DNA of 64,000 bases from JBNLBS01 sp050303415. Lineage in GTDB: Bacteria; Pseudomonadota; Gammaproteobacteria; Methylococcales; Methylomonadaceae. The notes below the pieces were generated by a model. That model saw nothing but the letters and a program-made list of their open reading frames with translations, searched no databases and was not told the origin of the DNA. Positions within the stretch are counted from its first letter, which is position 1. Every line of letters begins with the position of its first letter. The stretch lies in NCBI GenBank assembly GCA_050303415.1, contig JBNLBS010000007.1:62001-126000 (forward strand). The letters are read 5' to 3'. Both the position numbers and the translations under genes were made by a program. Below are positions 17,583 to 26,096 of this stretch, piece by piece.

Positions 17583-18269
17583 CTATTTATGGAAATGATG
17601 CATCGGACAGGCGTCCTCACGTAAACTGATCATTGGCCATTTTGCATTATCGGCATAGATTTTTAGTTGATCATCTGGATTAACGACGACAGCATTATCA
17701 ACCAGTTTTAATAACGGCAGATCGTTATGGGAATCACTGTAAAACCAGCTGTCTGTCATAACTTCTGTGGAATCTTTTAACCATGCTTCCAACAGTTTTA
17801 CTTTTCCTTCCTGGAAACAGGGAATGCCCACAAATTGTCCGGTATAACGACCATTTTTAAATTCAGGTGTGGTGGCAAGAAGGTTACTAATGCCATATAA
17901 ATTAACGATGGGTTCTGTAACAAAACGGTTAGTGGCGGTAATGACTAATAGTGTATCCCCCCTGTCCCTATGTTTATTAATCAAATCCTGGGCCGGTTGT
18001 AACAGAATGGGTCTGATGATTTCCTCGATAAATTGATCTCGCCACTTAAAGAGTTGTTTTGGCTCATTATCGGCTAAGGGTTTTAAGGAGAAGTTGAGGA
18101 ATTCGACAATATCCAAATGGCCTTGTTTATAATCCTCATAAAATTTGGCATTGGCCTTTTCGTAGTAATCTTTATCAACAATACCCTGGTCAACGAGAAA
18201 CTGTCCCCACAAGTAGTCGCTGTCATCAGCTATTAAGGTATTATCAAGGTCAAAAATGGCTAAACTCAC
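17583..18269 (-). CDS. HAD-IB family phosphatase (SerB-like)
   Basis: 228 residues if started at the GTG at 18269, which gives the family-typical N-terminus (V/M)SLAIFDLDNTLIADD; a longer frame to 18314 adds 15 non-conserved residues. HAD motif I is DLDNT, motif II is VITATNRF, and motif III/IV is around DSWFYSDSHNDLPLL. The subfamily includes phosphoserine phosphatase-like and histidinol-phosphate phosphatase-like enzymes, and the substrate cannot be decided from sequence. It is divergent from rppH, a neighbourhood I recall also in Pseudomonas. A clear terminator follows. Confidence 0.83.
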   Translation of the reverse strand: MSLAIFDLDNTLIADDSDYLWGQFLVDQGIVDKDYYEKANAKFYEDYKQGHLDIVEFLNFSLKPLADNEPKQLFKWRDQFIEEIIRPILLQPAQDLINKHRDRGDTLLVITATNRFVTEPIVNLYGISNLLATTPEFKNGRYTGQFVGIPCFQEGKVKLLEAWLKDSTEVMTDSWFYSDSHNDLPLLKLVDNAVVVNPDDQLKIYADNAKWPMISLREDACPMHHFHK

Positions 18270-18518
18270 GGTAATTCCCAATCTAAGAAATTTAAAAGTA
18301 AAAGTGCTAGGCATTAGCGCTTTTTTTATGGAACAATAAGGTCATTAATTTTAATTTCTGACTTATGAATCAATTTTACCATTTAGGCTGAAAGTGAAAT
18401 AGCTTTTAACGTGTTGCATTCTGTTTAAGGGTGAAAGTTATTTTAGACTAATCTTTTTCAAATAAAGATTTTCGATGGTATTGATCGCTATAAGGAAGAT
18501 ATTGCATAGGTTTTAATA

Positions 18519-19061
18519 ATGATTGACTCTAAAGGGTATCGACATAATGTCGGAATTATCCTTTGCAATGACGAGGGTCGGGTTTTTTGGGCGAAGCGCG
18601 CCGGGATGAATTCCTGGCAATTCCCTCAAGGTGGGATTGATGAAAATGAAGATCCCGAAGCGGCTATGTACCGTGAATTAAGAGAGGAAACCGGACTTGG
18701 GGCTGAGCATGTGCAATTACTGGGCAGGACTCGTTATTGGTTAAGGTATAAGTTGCCGGAACGTTATATTCGTAAACATTCTTATCCTTTATGTATTGGC
18801 CAGAAACAAATATGGTATATCCTGCGTATGACAGGTAAGGAGTCGGATGTACGTTTTGATTGTGCCGAGAAACCGGAATTTGATGGCTGGCGTTGGGTGG
18901 ATTACTGGGAGCCGTTAAATCATGTGGTTTACTTTAAACGTAAAGTTTATCGCAGAGCCATGACCGAACTTGGTTGGGTTCTGGCTTCAGATGCGGTGCC
19001 GGTCAGCGCGGCAGGTTATTTTGCTAAAGATAAGAAACAGTTGTCTAAAAAGAAAACCTAA
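18519..19061 (+). CDS. rppH: RNA 5'-pyrophosphohydrolase RppH
   Basis: A 180-residue Nudix hydrolase. The Nudix box runs through GGIDENEDPEAAMYRELREE TGL, and the N-terminal YRHNVGIILCNDEGRVFWA and NSWQFPQGG are characteristic of RppH/YgdP. It removes pyrophosphate from the 5' end of mRNAs and so triggers RNase E-dependent decay. The C-terminal part after about 160 is basic and low-complexity. It is a single gene with a 200-bp upstream region shared with the divergent HAD gene. Confidence 0.93.
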   Translation: MIDSKGYRHNVGIILCNDEGRVFWAKRAGMNSWQFPQGGIDENEDPEAAMYRELREETGLGAEHVQLLGRTRYWLRYKLPERYIRKHSYPLCIGQKQIWYILRMTGKESDVRFDCAEKPEFDGWRWVDYWEPLNHVVYFKRKVYRRAMTELGWVLASDAVPVSAAGYFAKDKKQLSKKKT

Positions 19062-19109
19062 ACGGTTAAAGCCTGAGGCTGAAGGAAATTAATAATTATC
19101 GGCTTATTT

Positions 19110-19910
19110 CTAATAACCGCCTGAATGGAACTCGAGTTCCTTTTGCACAATCTTTAGCCGTTTAACTTCAGTTTCGATCTGACCATCGGCATGAAGCTTC
19201 AAATGCCTATAGCCGGGGGGGCTGCTGTCTAAAGAAAAGCTCTCTGACATCGGTTTGAATTGAAAGCAGGTTGAAGGTGTGCCAAAAATTCGAATCGATT
19301 CTTTGTGACAGTCTATAGTTTGATGGATATGTCCAGTAGTAATAGCTTGAGCTTGAGGGTGTTTTTTTAGCGTGTTGAATAGATCATGATGGTTTTTAAT
19401 CATCATGGTATCCAGCCAGGCGCTTTGAGTTGGGATGCATTGATGATGCACTGCAATCAGAGCTGGGTGGTCAGGATACTGATTGAGGCAGTGATCAAGA
19501 AAATCCAGTTCTCCTGATTCCAGCAGGCCGTGTTCTTTGCCGATTACTTGACTGTTTAAACAAATTATCTGCCAGTCTTTAAAGAAAAACTGTTTTTTAC
19601 AGTTCATTTGCTCATCATCATAAAGTTGCTGCATTAACTGGTAATTATCATGATTCCCCGGAAGGCTAATGCAGGGCGTCTGGTATTGTCGTAGTGCCAG
19701 CTGAATTCTTAAATAGCTGGTTGGGTTGGGAGTTTGGGCTAAGTCGCCGGTTATTAGAATCAGATCATAATGACTTTCGGCAAAAGCTTTTTCCAGAACC
19801 ATATGGAAATATTTATCGGTTTTAATGCCCAGTAAACTGTCATCCGCTTTAGGAAGTATATGCAAATCCGAAATTTGCAATATCGAAAACGGGCATTTTG
19901 TTTTAGCCAT
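19110..19910 (-). CDS. cpdA: 3',5'-cyclic-AMP phosphodiesterase CpdA-like metallophosphoesterase
   Basis: A 266-residue calcineurin-like phosphoesterase with all metal motifs in order: QISDLHIL, LITGDLAQ, LPGNHDNY, AVHHQC and TTGHIHQ. Length and motif spacing match CpdA (class III cAMP phosphodiesterase), the most likely function; other small metallophosphoesterases remain possible. It lies 9 bp downstream of argA on the same strand and may be co-transcribed with it. Confidence 0.82.
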   Translation of the reverse strand: MAKTKCPFSILQISDLHILPKADDSLLGIKTDKYFHMVLEKAFAESHYDLILITGDLAQTPNPTSYLRIQLALRQYQTPCISLPGNHDNYQLMQQLYDDEQMNCKKQFFFKDWQIICLNSQVIGKEHGLLESGELDFLDHCLNQYPDHPALIAVHHQCIPTQSAWLDTMMIKNHHDLFNTLKKHPQAQAITTGHIHQTIDCHKESIRIFGTPSTCFQFKPMSESFSLDSSPPGYRHLKLHADGQIETEVKRLKIVQKELEFHSGGY

Positions 19911-19919
19911 AATTCATCT

Positions 19920-21266
19920 TTATTCAATATCCTTGAAAAGAATTCTAGCACTTCTTGCCTGGTTGTAAAGAGACCTGAGCTGGTCGGGTAGGGCTTCCAG
20001 TGTAGAGGGCTTAAACCCTTGCTCAATAAACCAATGCATGGTTTGTGTGGATAATACAAATAATCGTTTTAACTTTAATTGTCTGGCTTGTTTAAATAAC
20101 TGCTCAATCAGTCGATTACCTCTTGCTTGACCACGGTAGTCGGGATGCACAGCGAGACAGGCAATTGTACCGGCTGATTCATTTGTTACCGGATGCAATG
20201 CGGTGCAGCCAATAATAAGGCCGTCACGTTCAATAACAATATAATCACTGATTTCCATCTCTATCTTTTCTCTAGAACGTTTGACTAATTTTCCTTCTTG
20301 TTCCAGCGGTTTAATAAGTTCAAGAATGCCTGCAATATCGTTAAGTGTGGCCGGGCGTAATTCCTCAAATTCAGTGGAACTGATTAAGGTGCCAATACCA
20401 TCCCGACTGAACAATTCCTGTAGCAGTGCGCCGTCATGATGCCTGTTAACCAAATGTACCCGGTCTATCCCCGATTGGCAGGCTTGTATAGCGGCATTAA
20501 GCGGCAGTTGGATTTGTGTTTCGGTGTCTGGATATTGTTCAAGAAAATTTTTGGCTTCCTGAGTTGTCATCTGGGCGATGGTTTGCTCGGAATCAGGAGA
20601 TTTACAATTTTGCTCACAGAGTAAAATCAGTTTTTCCGCCTTGAGCGCTATGGCTACTTCCATGGCAACTTTTTCTGCTGATAAATTAAACACTTCGCCA
20701 CTGGGGGAGTAGCCTATTGGGGAAAGCAAAACAACATTATTTTGGTCCAGTTGCTGATGAATTGCCTGGCTGTCAATCCGCCTGACTTCACCGGTATGAC
20801 AATAATCTATACCGTTGAGAACGCCTAATGGTTTGGCGGTAACAAAGTTGCCGGATGCCACTTTAATTTTTGCACCAGCCATGGGGGAGTTAGCCAAGCC
20901 CATGGATAACAACGCTTCAATTTCAACCCGTACCAGGCCGGCGGCTTCTTTGACGCACTGTAATGCAAGGTCATCAGTGATGCGTAAATGTCGATTAAAA
21001 CGAGCGGGCGCATTGTGTTTTTCCAGGCGCAGATCAACCTGGGGGCGGATACCGTGTACCAGAACCAACCTTATGCCTAGGCTGTTCAGTAAGGCAAAAT
21101 CATGGACATGATGGTCGAAATCTTCAGCCAAAACCGCTTCGCCACCAAACGAAATAACAAAGGTGCGGTTGCGGTGGGCATGTATATATGGTGATGAATC
21201 TCTAAACCAGTTGACAAACGAGTCCCTGTGGTTGGCAGGTTTATCTTTTTGGCTGGAATTATTCAT
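19920..21266 (-). CDS. argA: N-acetylglutamate synthase
   Basis: 448 residues from the ATG at 21266. An upstream in-frame ATG at 21308 would place the strong hairpin at 21279-21301 inside the coding sequence and gives a non-conserved leader, so the shorter start is preferred. An amino-acid kinase-like domain (about 25-290; FVISFGGEAVLAEDF, LVLVHGIRPQVD) precedes a GNAT acetyltransferase domain (about 300-440; GTIACLAVHPDYRGQARGNRL). It performs the first step of arginine synthesis, acetylating glutamate, and is normally arginine-inhibited through the kinase-like domain. It lies near argF and argD in this window. Confidence 0.93.
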   Translation of the reverse strand: MNNSSQKDKPANHRDSFVNWFRDSSPYIHAHRNRTFVISFGGEAVLAEDFDHHVHDFALLNSLGIRLVLVHGIRPQVDLRLEKHNAPARFNRHLRITDDLALQCVKEAAGLVRVEIEALLSMGLANSPMAGAKIKVASGNFVTAKPLGVLNGIDYCHTGEVRRIDSQAIHQQLDQNNVVLLSPIGYSPSGEVFNLSAEKVAMEVAIALKAEKLILLCEQNCKSPDSEQTIAQMTTQEAKNFLEQYPDTETQIQLPLNAAIQACQSGIDRVHLVNRHHDGALLQELFSRDGIGTLISSTEFEELRPATLNDIAGILELIKPLEQEGKLVKRSREKIEMEISDYIVIERDGLIIGCTALHPVTNESAGTIACLAVHPDYRGQARGNRLIEQLFKQARQLKLKRLFVLSTQTMHWFIEQGFKPSTLEALPDQLRSLYNQARSARILFKDIE

Positions 21267-21278
21267 GTTGAATATGCA

Positions 21279-21301
21279 CCGAGCGCCGGTAAAGCGCTCG
21301 G
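21279..21301. other. Perfect hairpin between ilvD and argA
   Basis: CCGAGCGC and GCGCTCGG arms with a 7-nt loop, no T-run after it on either strand. It lies between the ilvD stop (21312) and the chosen argA start (21266), and could be a processing site or attenuating structure for the downstream argA. Confidence 0.55.
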
Positions 21302-21311
21302 GATGCATGGT

Positions 21312-23009
21312 TTAGTCGAGGTTATCGGTGACAGCACCTTTTGATGCTGAGCTGACCAATTTGGCATATTTAGCCAATACACCACGCGTGTACCGGGGGG
21401 CTGGTTGTTGCCAGCTTTCTAAACGGCGTGCAATTTCTTCATCGCTGACATGTAGCGTTAATTGGTTGTTTTCCGCATCAATGGTAATTTTATCACCATT
21501 TTCAACAATGGCTAAAGCACCACCAACATGAGCTTCCGGGGTGATGTGTCCAACTACAAAGCCATGAGTACCGCCGGAAAAGCGACCGTCCGTAATCAAA
21601 GCGACTTCTTTGCCCAGACCTTTACCCATGACTGCGGAGGTGGGGGACAGCATTTCACGCATTCCTGGACCGCCTTTGGGGCCTTCGTAACGAATGACAA
21701 TTACATCCCCTTTAACGATGTCACCATTAAGAATGCTTTGCAGAGCTTGTTCTTCGGCATCAAATACTTTGGCTTTACCGGTAAAACGTAAGCCTTCTTT
21801 ACCGGTAATTTTGGCAACAGCACCTTCGGTTGCCAGATTACCGTGCAGAATAACCAAGTGACTGTCTTTTTTGATCGGTTTGTCTAAAGGCAGGATCATA
21901 TCCTGACCGACCGGATAGGGTTTAACGTCAGCCAGATTTTCTGCCAGGGTTTTTCCGGTGACCGTCAGACAGTCACCATGCAGTAAACCTTTATCCAGTA
22001 ATTCTTTCATCAGGGGTTGTATACCACCGATTTCAATCAATTCCGCCATTGAGTAACGACCACTGGGTTTAAGGTCGGCAACCATTGGTACTTTTTTGCC
22101 GATACGGGTGAAGTCATTCAGCGTAATATCGACATCCGCTGCGTTGGCCATAGCCAGAATATGTAAAACCGCATTGGTGGAACCGCCCAAGGCAATTACG
22201 ACGGTAATAGCATTTTCAAATGCCTCGCGGGTCATAATATCCTTAGGTTTGATATCTTTTTTTAATAATTCAAGAACGGCAGCCCCCGCTCTTTCGCAAT
22301 CCAACCGCTTGTCTTCAGATACCGCAGCCTGGGCAGAGCTATTAGGCAAACTCATGCCAAGAGCTTCAATAGCGGAAGCCATAGTATTGGCGGTATACAT
22401 GCCGCCGCATGAGCCGGCTCCGGGGATAGCTTTGGCTTCAATTTCCGCCAGTTCGGCATCGTCGATTTTATTATTGGCCCTAGCCCCAACCGCTTCAAAA
22501 ACAGAGACTACATCTAGCTTCTTGTCTTTATGGCAGCCCGGCAGAATTGTTCCGCCGTAAACAAAGACGCTGGGACGGTTTAAACGTGCCAAGGCAATCA
22601 TACAGCCGGGCATGTTTTTGTCACATCCACCAATAGCTACAACGCCATCAAACCCCTGGCAGCCAGTGACTGTCTCAATGGAATCGGCAATGACTTCTCG
22701 GGACACCAGCGAGTATTTCATGCCCTCGGTACCCATTGAAATACCATCGGAAATGGTAATGGTGTTGAAAATAACCGCTTTACCATTGGCATCATCAACA
22801 CCTTTAGCGGCATGATCGGCAAGATTGTTGATGTGCATGTTGCATGGCGTCACCATGCTCCAGGTTGAGGCAATACCGATTTGTGGCTTGCTGAAATCTT
22901 CATTTTTAAAACCAACGGCGTGCAACATTGCGCGGCTGGGTGCCCGCTCCATGCCGTCAACTACCTTTGATGAGAAGGTGCGAGTGTTCTTGTCACCAGA
23001 ATTTGCCAT
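21312..23009 (-). CDS. ilvD: Dihydroxy-acid dehydratase
   Basis: A 565-residue IlvD/Edd family enzyme. Iron-sulfur ligands are in GCQGFDGVVAIGGCDKNMPGC and PGAGSCGGMYTANTM, and the C-terminal TDGRFSGGTHGFVVGHI is typical. It converts dihydroxy-isovalerate or -methylvalerate to the 2-oxo acids of valine and isoleucine synthesis. Edd at 33957-35777 is its paralogue in the same window; IlvD is told apart by length, by the short N-terminus and by the motif context. It is preceded by a gene for an SH3 protein and followed by argA, all on the minus strand. Confidence 0.95.
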   Translation of the reverse strand: MANSGDKNTRTFSSKVVDGMERAPSRAMLHAVGFKNEDFSKPQIGIASTWSMVTPCNMHINNLADHAAKGVDDANGKAVIFNTITISDGISMGTEGMKYSLVSREVIADSIETVTGCQGFDGVVAIGGCDKNMPGCMIALARLNRPSVFVYGGTILPGCHKDKKLDVVSVFEAVGARANNKIDDAELAEIEAKAIPGAGSCGGMYTANTMASAIEALGMSLPNSSAQAAVSEDKRLDCERAGAAVLELLKKDIKPKDIMTREAFENAITVVIALGGSTNAVLHILAMANAADVDITLNDFTRIGKKVPMVADLKPSGRYSMAELIEIGGIQPLMKELLDKGLLHGDCLTVTGKTLAENLADVKPYPVGQDMILPLDKPIKKDSHLVILHGNLATEGAVAKITGKEGLRFTGKAKVFDAEEQALQSILNGDIVKGDVIVIRYEGPKGGPGMREMLSPTSAVMGKGLGKEVALITDGRFSGGTHGFVVGHITPEAHVGGALAIVENGDKITIDAENNQLTLHVSDEEIARRLESWQQPAPRYTRGVLAKYAKLVSSASKGAVTDNLD

Positions 23010-23051
23010 GTTAAGCGATTCCTTAGAGTACTGTTTGTATAAATATTAGGG

Positions 23052-23091
23052 TTTAATTTGCCAGTAAGCTGTGCATGGCTGGCAAATTAAA
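23052..23091. other. 13-bp inverted repeat between the SH3 protein gene and ilvD
   Basis: TTTAATTTGCCAG and CTGGCAAATTAAA arms separated by 14 nt, with no T-run. Located 13 bp after the stop of the SH3 protein gene and 43 bp before ilvD; possibly a terminator-like or operator element for ilvD. Confidence 0.5.
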
Positions 23092-23104
23092 GATGTGTTA
23101 AGGC

Positions 23105-23773
23105 TCAAAATGTATCCCAGTTGCTGGTTCTACGACGCCAGCTGATTTTTGGGATAATAAAGCCCATGAAAACGCCAACCAATGCGAGCATTCCGCCGCG
23201 TAGGAACCAGTCTTGATTGGAACTGTCTTCCAGTGTTTGATTGTCACGTTTTACTTTTTGCAGTTCACGTTCAACGCTGACTACGTGTTCCTGTAACTGG
23301 TCACGTTGTTGTTTAAGTTGAATCGCATTTGCAGCTGTGTTTTTTAGGTCTGTTAATTCTTTACTTAAGCTATCGCGCTCTTGCATTAATTTGTTATTAC
23401 TATCAATGGCGCCTGATTTATCAGCTTTTAACGCTTTAAGTTCGGCCTGAAATTTTTCGTTCTCTGCTTTTAGTGTTTCCAGTTGTTTTTCGGCTTTATT
23501 TCTGTACCAGCTGTTGGTTGGGTGAGGCAATAGCTGGCGAGTTAAAATATAACCTTCAATGTCATCGTTTAAGCGGACTTTTGTGTATCCGGTTTCCTTA
23601 TTTTCTGAAATCGTTGTCAGTGCTGTGCCTGAAGGCAGCATTTTAATAATTTTACTGCGGGGGTTTTCAGCTGCTCTAAGTGTGAATTTAATCATATCGG
23701 TCACATAGGCTCTTTCTGCCTGTGCCGTGCCAACAGCAAAAAATATGATTAGCGAAGTTAGTAACTTTTTCAC
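23105..23773 (-). CDS. SH3-domain/coiled-coil membrane protein (YgiM/TIGR04211-like)
   Basis: 222 residues: a signal peptide (KKLLTSLIIFFAVGTAQA), a bacterial SH3 domain (about 20-85, RAYVTDMIKFTLRAAENPRSK to EGYILTRQLL), a long coiled coil (about 95-190), and a C-terminal TM helix (GGMLALVGVFMGFIIP) with a short basic tail. This is the layout of the gammaproteobacterial YgiM-type SH3 proteins, thought to act at the cell envelope; the precise role is unknown. It lies between argF and ilvD on the same strand. Confidence 0.85.
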   Translation of the reverse strand: MKKLLTSLIIFFAVGTAQAERAYVTDMIKFTLRAAENPRSKIIKMLPSGTALTTISENKETGYTKVRLNDDIEGYILTRQLLPHPTNSWYRNKAEKQLETLKAENEKFQAELKALKADKSGAIDSNNKLMQERDSLSKELTDLKNTAANAIQLKQQRDQLQEHVVSVERELQKVKRDNQTLEDSSNQDWFLRGGMLALVGVFMGFIIPKISWRRRTSNWDTF

Positions 23774-23815
23774 GGGAATCCTTTTATCTATAATTATAGA
23801 GTTGCGATTTTATCT

Positions 23816-24718
23816 CTATTTTGTGCTCATGAGAAATTCAAGTAATGCTTTTTGTGCATGTAATCGATTTTCCGCTTCATTAAAAACCACGCTTTGCTTG
23901 CCTTCAAGGACCTCAGCACTTACTTCCTCACCCCTATGGGCCGGCAGGCAGTGCATAAATAAGGCATCCGAATTTGCCGCCTGCATGACGGTGCTGTTAA
24001 CCTGAAAGTTTGCAAATGCCTTTTCACGCAGTTTTTGCTCTTCCTCCTGCCCCATGCTGGCCCAGACATCGGTAACAATCAAATCCGCGTTGCTAGCGGC
24101 AGCCACCGGATTATCATAAATCTGTGCCTGGCCTCCGGCTGCGGCTAGAATCTCGGGATTTGGGTGATAACCTTCAGGGCTGGCAATGTTTAATTTAAAA
24201 CCTAGTAGGGATGCTGCATTGATATAAGAATGACACATATTATTGCCATCTCCAACCCAGGCGACAGTTTTACCGGCAATATCGCCTCTATGTTCAAAAT
24301 ATGTCTGCATGTCGGCCAATAATTGGCAAGGGTGCAGTAAATCGGTTAAACCATTAATAACCGGGACTGTAGAATATTTGGCAAAGGTCGTTACCGTTTC
24401 GTGCTTATAGGTTCTAAGCATAATGCCATCAACCATGCTGGAGATTACTCTGGCGCTGTCTTCCAGGGGTTCCCCACGGCCTAGTTGAGTATCCTTGGGC
24501 GATAAAAACAGAGCGCTGCCGCCGAAATGGGCCATGCCGGTTTCAAAAGAAATGCGGGTGCGGGTCGATGATTTTTCAAAGACCATGGCCAGTACCTGAC
24601 CTTTAAGAGGTTGAAAATCAGGATCACGATTGTTTTTAAGTTCTATAGCTCTACCGATTAAAGTGCGAAACTCACCGCTGGTTAGATCATGTAGGCTGAT
24701 AAAGTGTCTTGGTTTCAT
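23816..24718 (-). CDS. argF: Ornithine carbamoyltransferase
   Basis: A 300-residue anabolic ornithine transcarbamylase. The carbamoyl-phosphate motif FEKSSTRTRISFE and the ornithine-site motif MHCLPAHRGEEV are intact, and HPCQ occurs as LLHPCQLLADM. It makes citrulline from ornithine and carbamoyl phosphate in the cytoplasm. It starts 11 bp after argD, so an argD-argF operon is likely; the SH3 gene follows. Confidence 0.95.
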   Translation of the reverse strand: MKPRHFISLHDLTSGEFRTLIGRAIELKNNRDPDFQPLKGQVLAMVFEKSSTRTRISFETGMAHFGGSALFLSPKDTQLGRGEPLEDSARVISSMVDGIMLRTYKHETVTTFAKYSTVPVINGLTDLLHPCQLLADMQTYFEHRGDIAGKTVAWVGDGNNMCHSYINAASLLGFKLNIASPEGYHPNPEILAAAGGQAQIYDNPVAAASNADLIVTDVWASMGQEEEQKLREKAFANFQVNSTVMQAANSDALFMHCLPAHRGEEVSAEVLEGKQSVVFNEAENRLHAQKALLEFLMSTK

Positions 24719-24729
24719 AATATATTAGG

Positions 24730-25908
24730 TCACAGCGCTGCTGTATGTTCCTTGATTAAAGCTGATAAGGTGTCTATCAGTAGTGAAATTTGTTCATCGT
24801 CAATTACTAATGGCGGTAACAGGCGGATTGTGGTCTCACCGGTCACGTTAATAAGTAAATTTTTGGCTAAAGCGGCCTGAACCAGTTCTGTACAGGGTTT
24901 GGTTAATTCAATACCAATCATCAAACCTTTGTAACGAATATCGATAACATTTGGATTATTTTGCAAATTACGTCTCAAGCCTTGGCAAATACGCTGACCT
25001 TTACTGTCCGCTTGTTCGATCAAAGAGGTGTTTACCAGTGTGTTTAAAACCGCCAAAGCAGCACTGCAGGCCAACGGGTTGCCGCCGAAGGTAGAACCGT
25101 GCTTGCCGGCCGTTAGTAAATGTGCCGCTTTACCGTGTGCCATGCAGGCTCCAATCGGGACACCATTGCCTAAAGCTTTAGCTAAGGTACATACATCAGG
25201 CGTAATGCCATTATGCTGATATGCCAAAAATTTTCCGGTACGACCTATGCCGGTCTGGATTTCATCCGTGATCATTAATAATTCATGTTGATCACAGATA
25301 GTGCGAATTTGGTTCAGGTAATCGGGGGCAGGAATATTGACCCCGCCTTCGCCTTGAACCGGCTCAACCATAACAGCAACTATATTATCATGCTGCGCTA
25401 TACAGGTGTTGATGGCTTCAATATCATTAAACGGTACATGAATAAAACCATCTAATAATGGACTGAAGCCTTGCTGAACTTTCGGATTACCGGTTGCGCT
25501 TAAGGTTGCCATGGTGCGGCCATGAAAACTCTTTTGCATCACGATAACGGTCGGGTTTTCAATGTTTCGGCTGTTGCCGTACAGACGGGCAATTTTTATC
25601 GCGGCTTCATTGGCCTCCGCACCTGAGTTGCTGAAGAACACATTGGACATGCCGCTTAGTCTGGTCAGTTGTGTTGCCAGCTGTTCCTGTAGTGCTATGC
25701 CATATAAATTGGACGTATGTAAAAGCTTTTCACTCTGCTTGCAGATTGCCTGGTGTACTGCAGGGTGCGCATGTCCCAGATTGCAGACAGCAATACCAGA
25801 CAGAGCGTCCAGATAGCGAATATTGTTTTCATCCCATAACCAGGCACCTTCGCCGCGTTCAAAAGTGACAGGTAAACGACCATAAGTTGGCATGATAGAG
25901 CTTGTCAT
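24730..25908 (-). CDS. argD: Acetylornithine aminotransferase
   Basis: A class III PLP aminotransferase. The start at 25908 (MTSSIMPTYGRLPVTF) matches family N-termini; an upstream ATG at 25941 is possible and would add 11 residues. Key parts: SGAEANEAAIKIAR, FHGRTMATLSATGN, VEPVQGEGG, ITDEIQTGIGRTG, and the PLP Lys in TLAKALGNGVPIGA. It transaminates N-acetylglutamate semialdehyde in arginine synthesis and may also serve succinyl-diaminopimelate. It is the first gene of the argD-argF pair; no ArgR site is evident to me. Confidence 0.94.
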   Translation of the reverse strand: MTSSIMPTYGRLPVTFERGEGAWLWDENNIRYLDALSGIAVCNLGHAHPAVHQAICKQSEKLLHTSNLYGIALQEQLATQLTRLSGMSNVFFSNSGAEANEAAIKIARLYGNSRNIENPTVIVMQKSFHGRTMATLSATGNPKVQQGFSPLLDGFIHVPFNDIEAINTCIAQHDNIVAVMVEPVQGEGGVNIPAPDYLNQIRTICDQHELLMITDEIQTGIGRTGKFLAYQHNGITPDVCTLAKALGNGVPIGACMAHGKAAHLLTAGKHGSTFGGNPLACSAALAVLNTLVNTSLIEQADSKGQRICQGLRRNLQNNPNVIDIRYKGLMIGIELTKPCTELVQAALAKNLLINVTGETTIRLLPPLVIDDEQISLLIDTLSALIKEHTAAL

Positions 25909-26096
25909 TGATGTTATCTGTTTATCCGGAAAGGGCATCAATTTGCCCGTGAAAAACTTTTCATTATAAATTTCAAAGTTTTTAATGGCAATAGTGGATA
26001 ATAAAAGTTATTGCTTTTTGATGAAAGTAAGCATTTTTAACGTGGTGGTCTGGAGAAACAAAAAAGCTTGTTCTCTATTTTTTATAACCCGGTTTT

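Noticed and set aside
22096..22560. A 154-codon open frame on the plus strand opposite ilvD
   Set aside because: It is the antisense shadow of a clearly conserved dehydratase; its composition shows no family signature and no ribosome-binding site.
26040..26096. Imperfect inverted repeat downstream of the RND permease as a terminator
   Set aside because: The arms need a bulge and the T-run is inside the loop, so it was not supported well enough.
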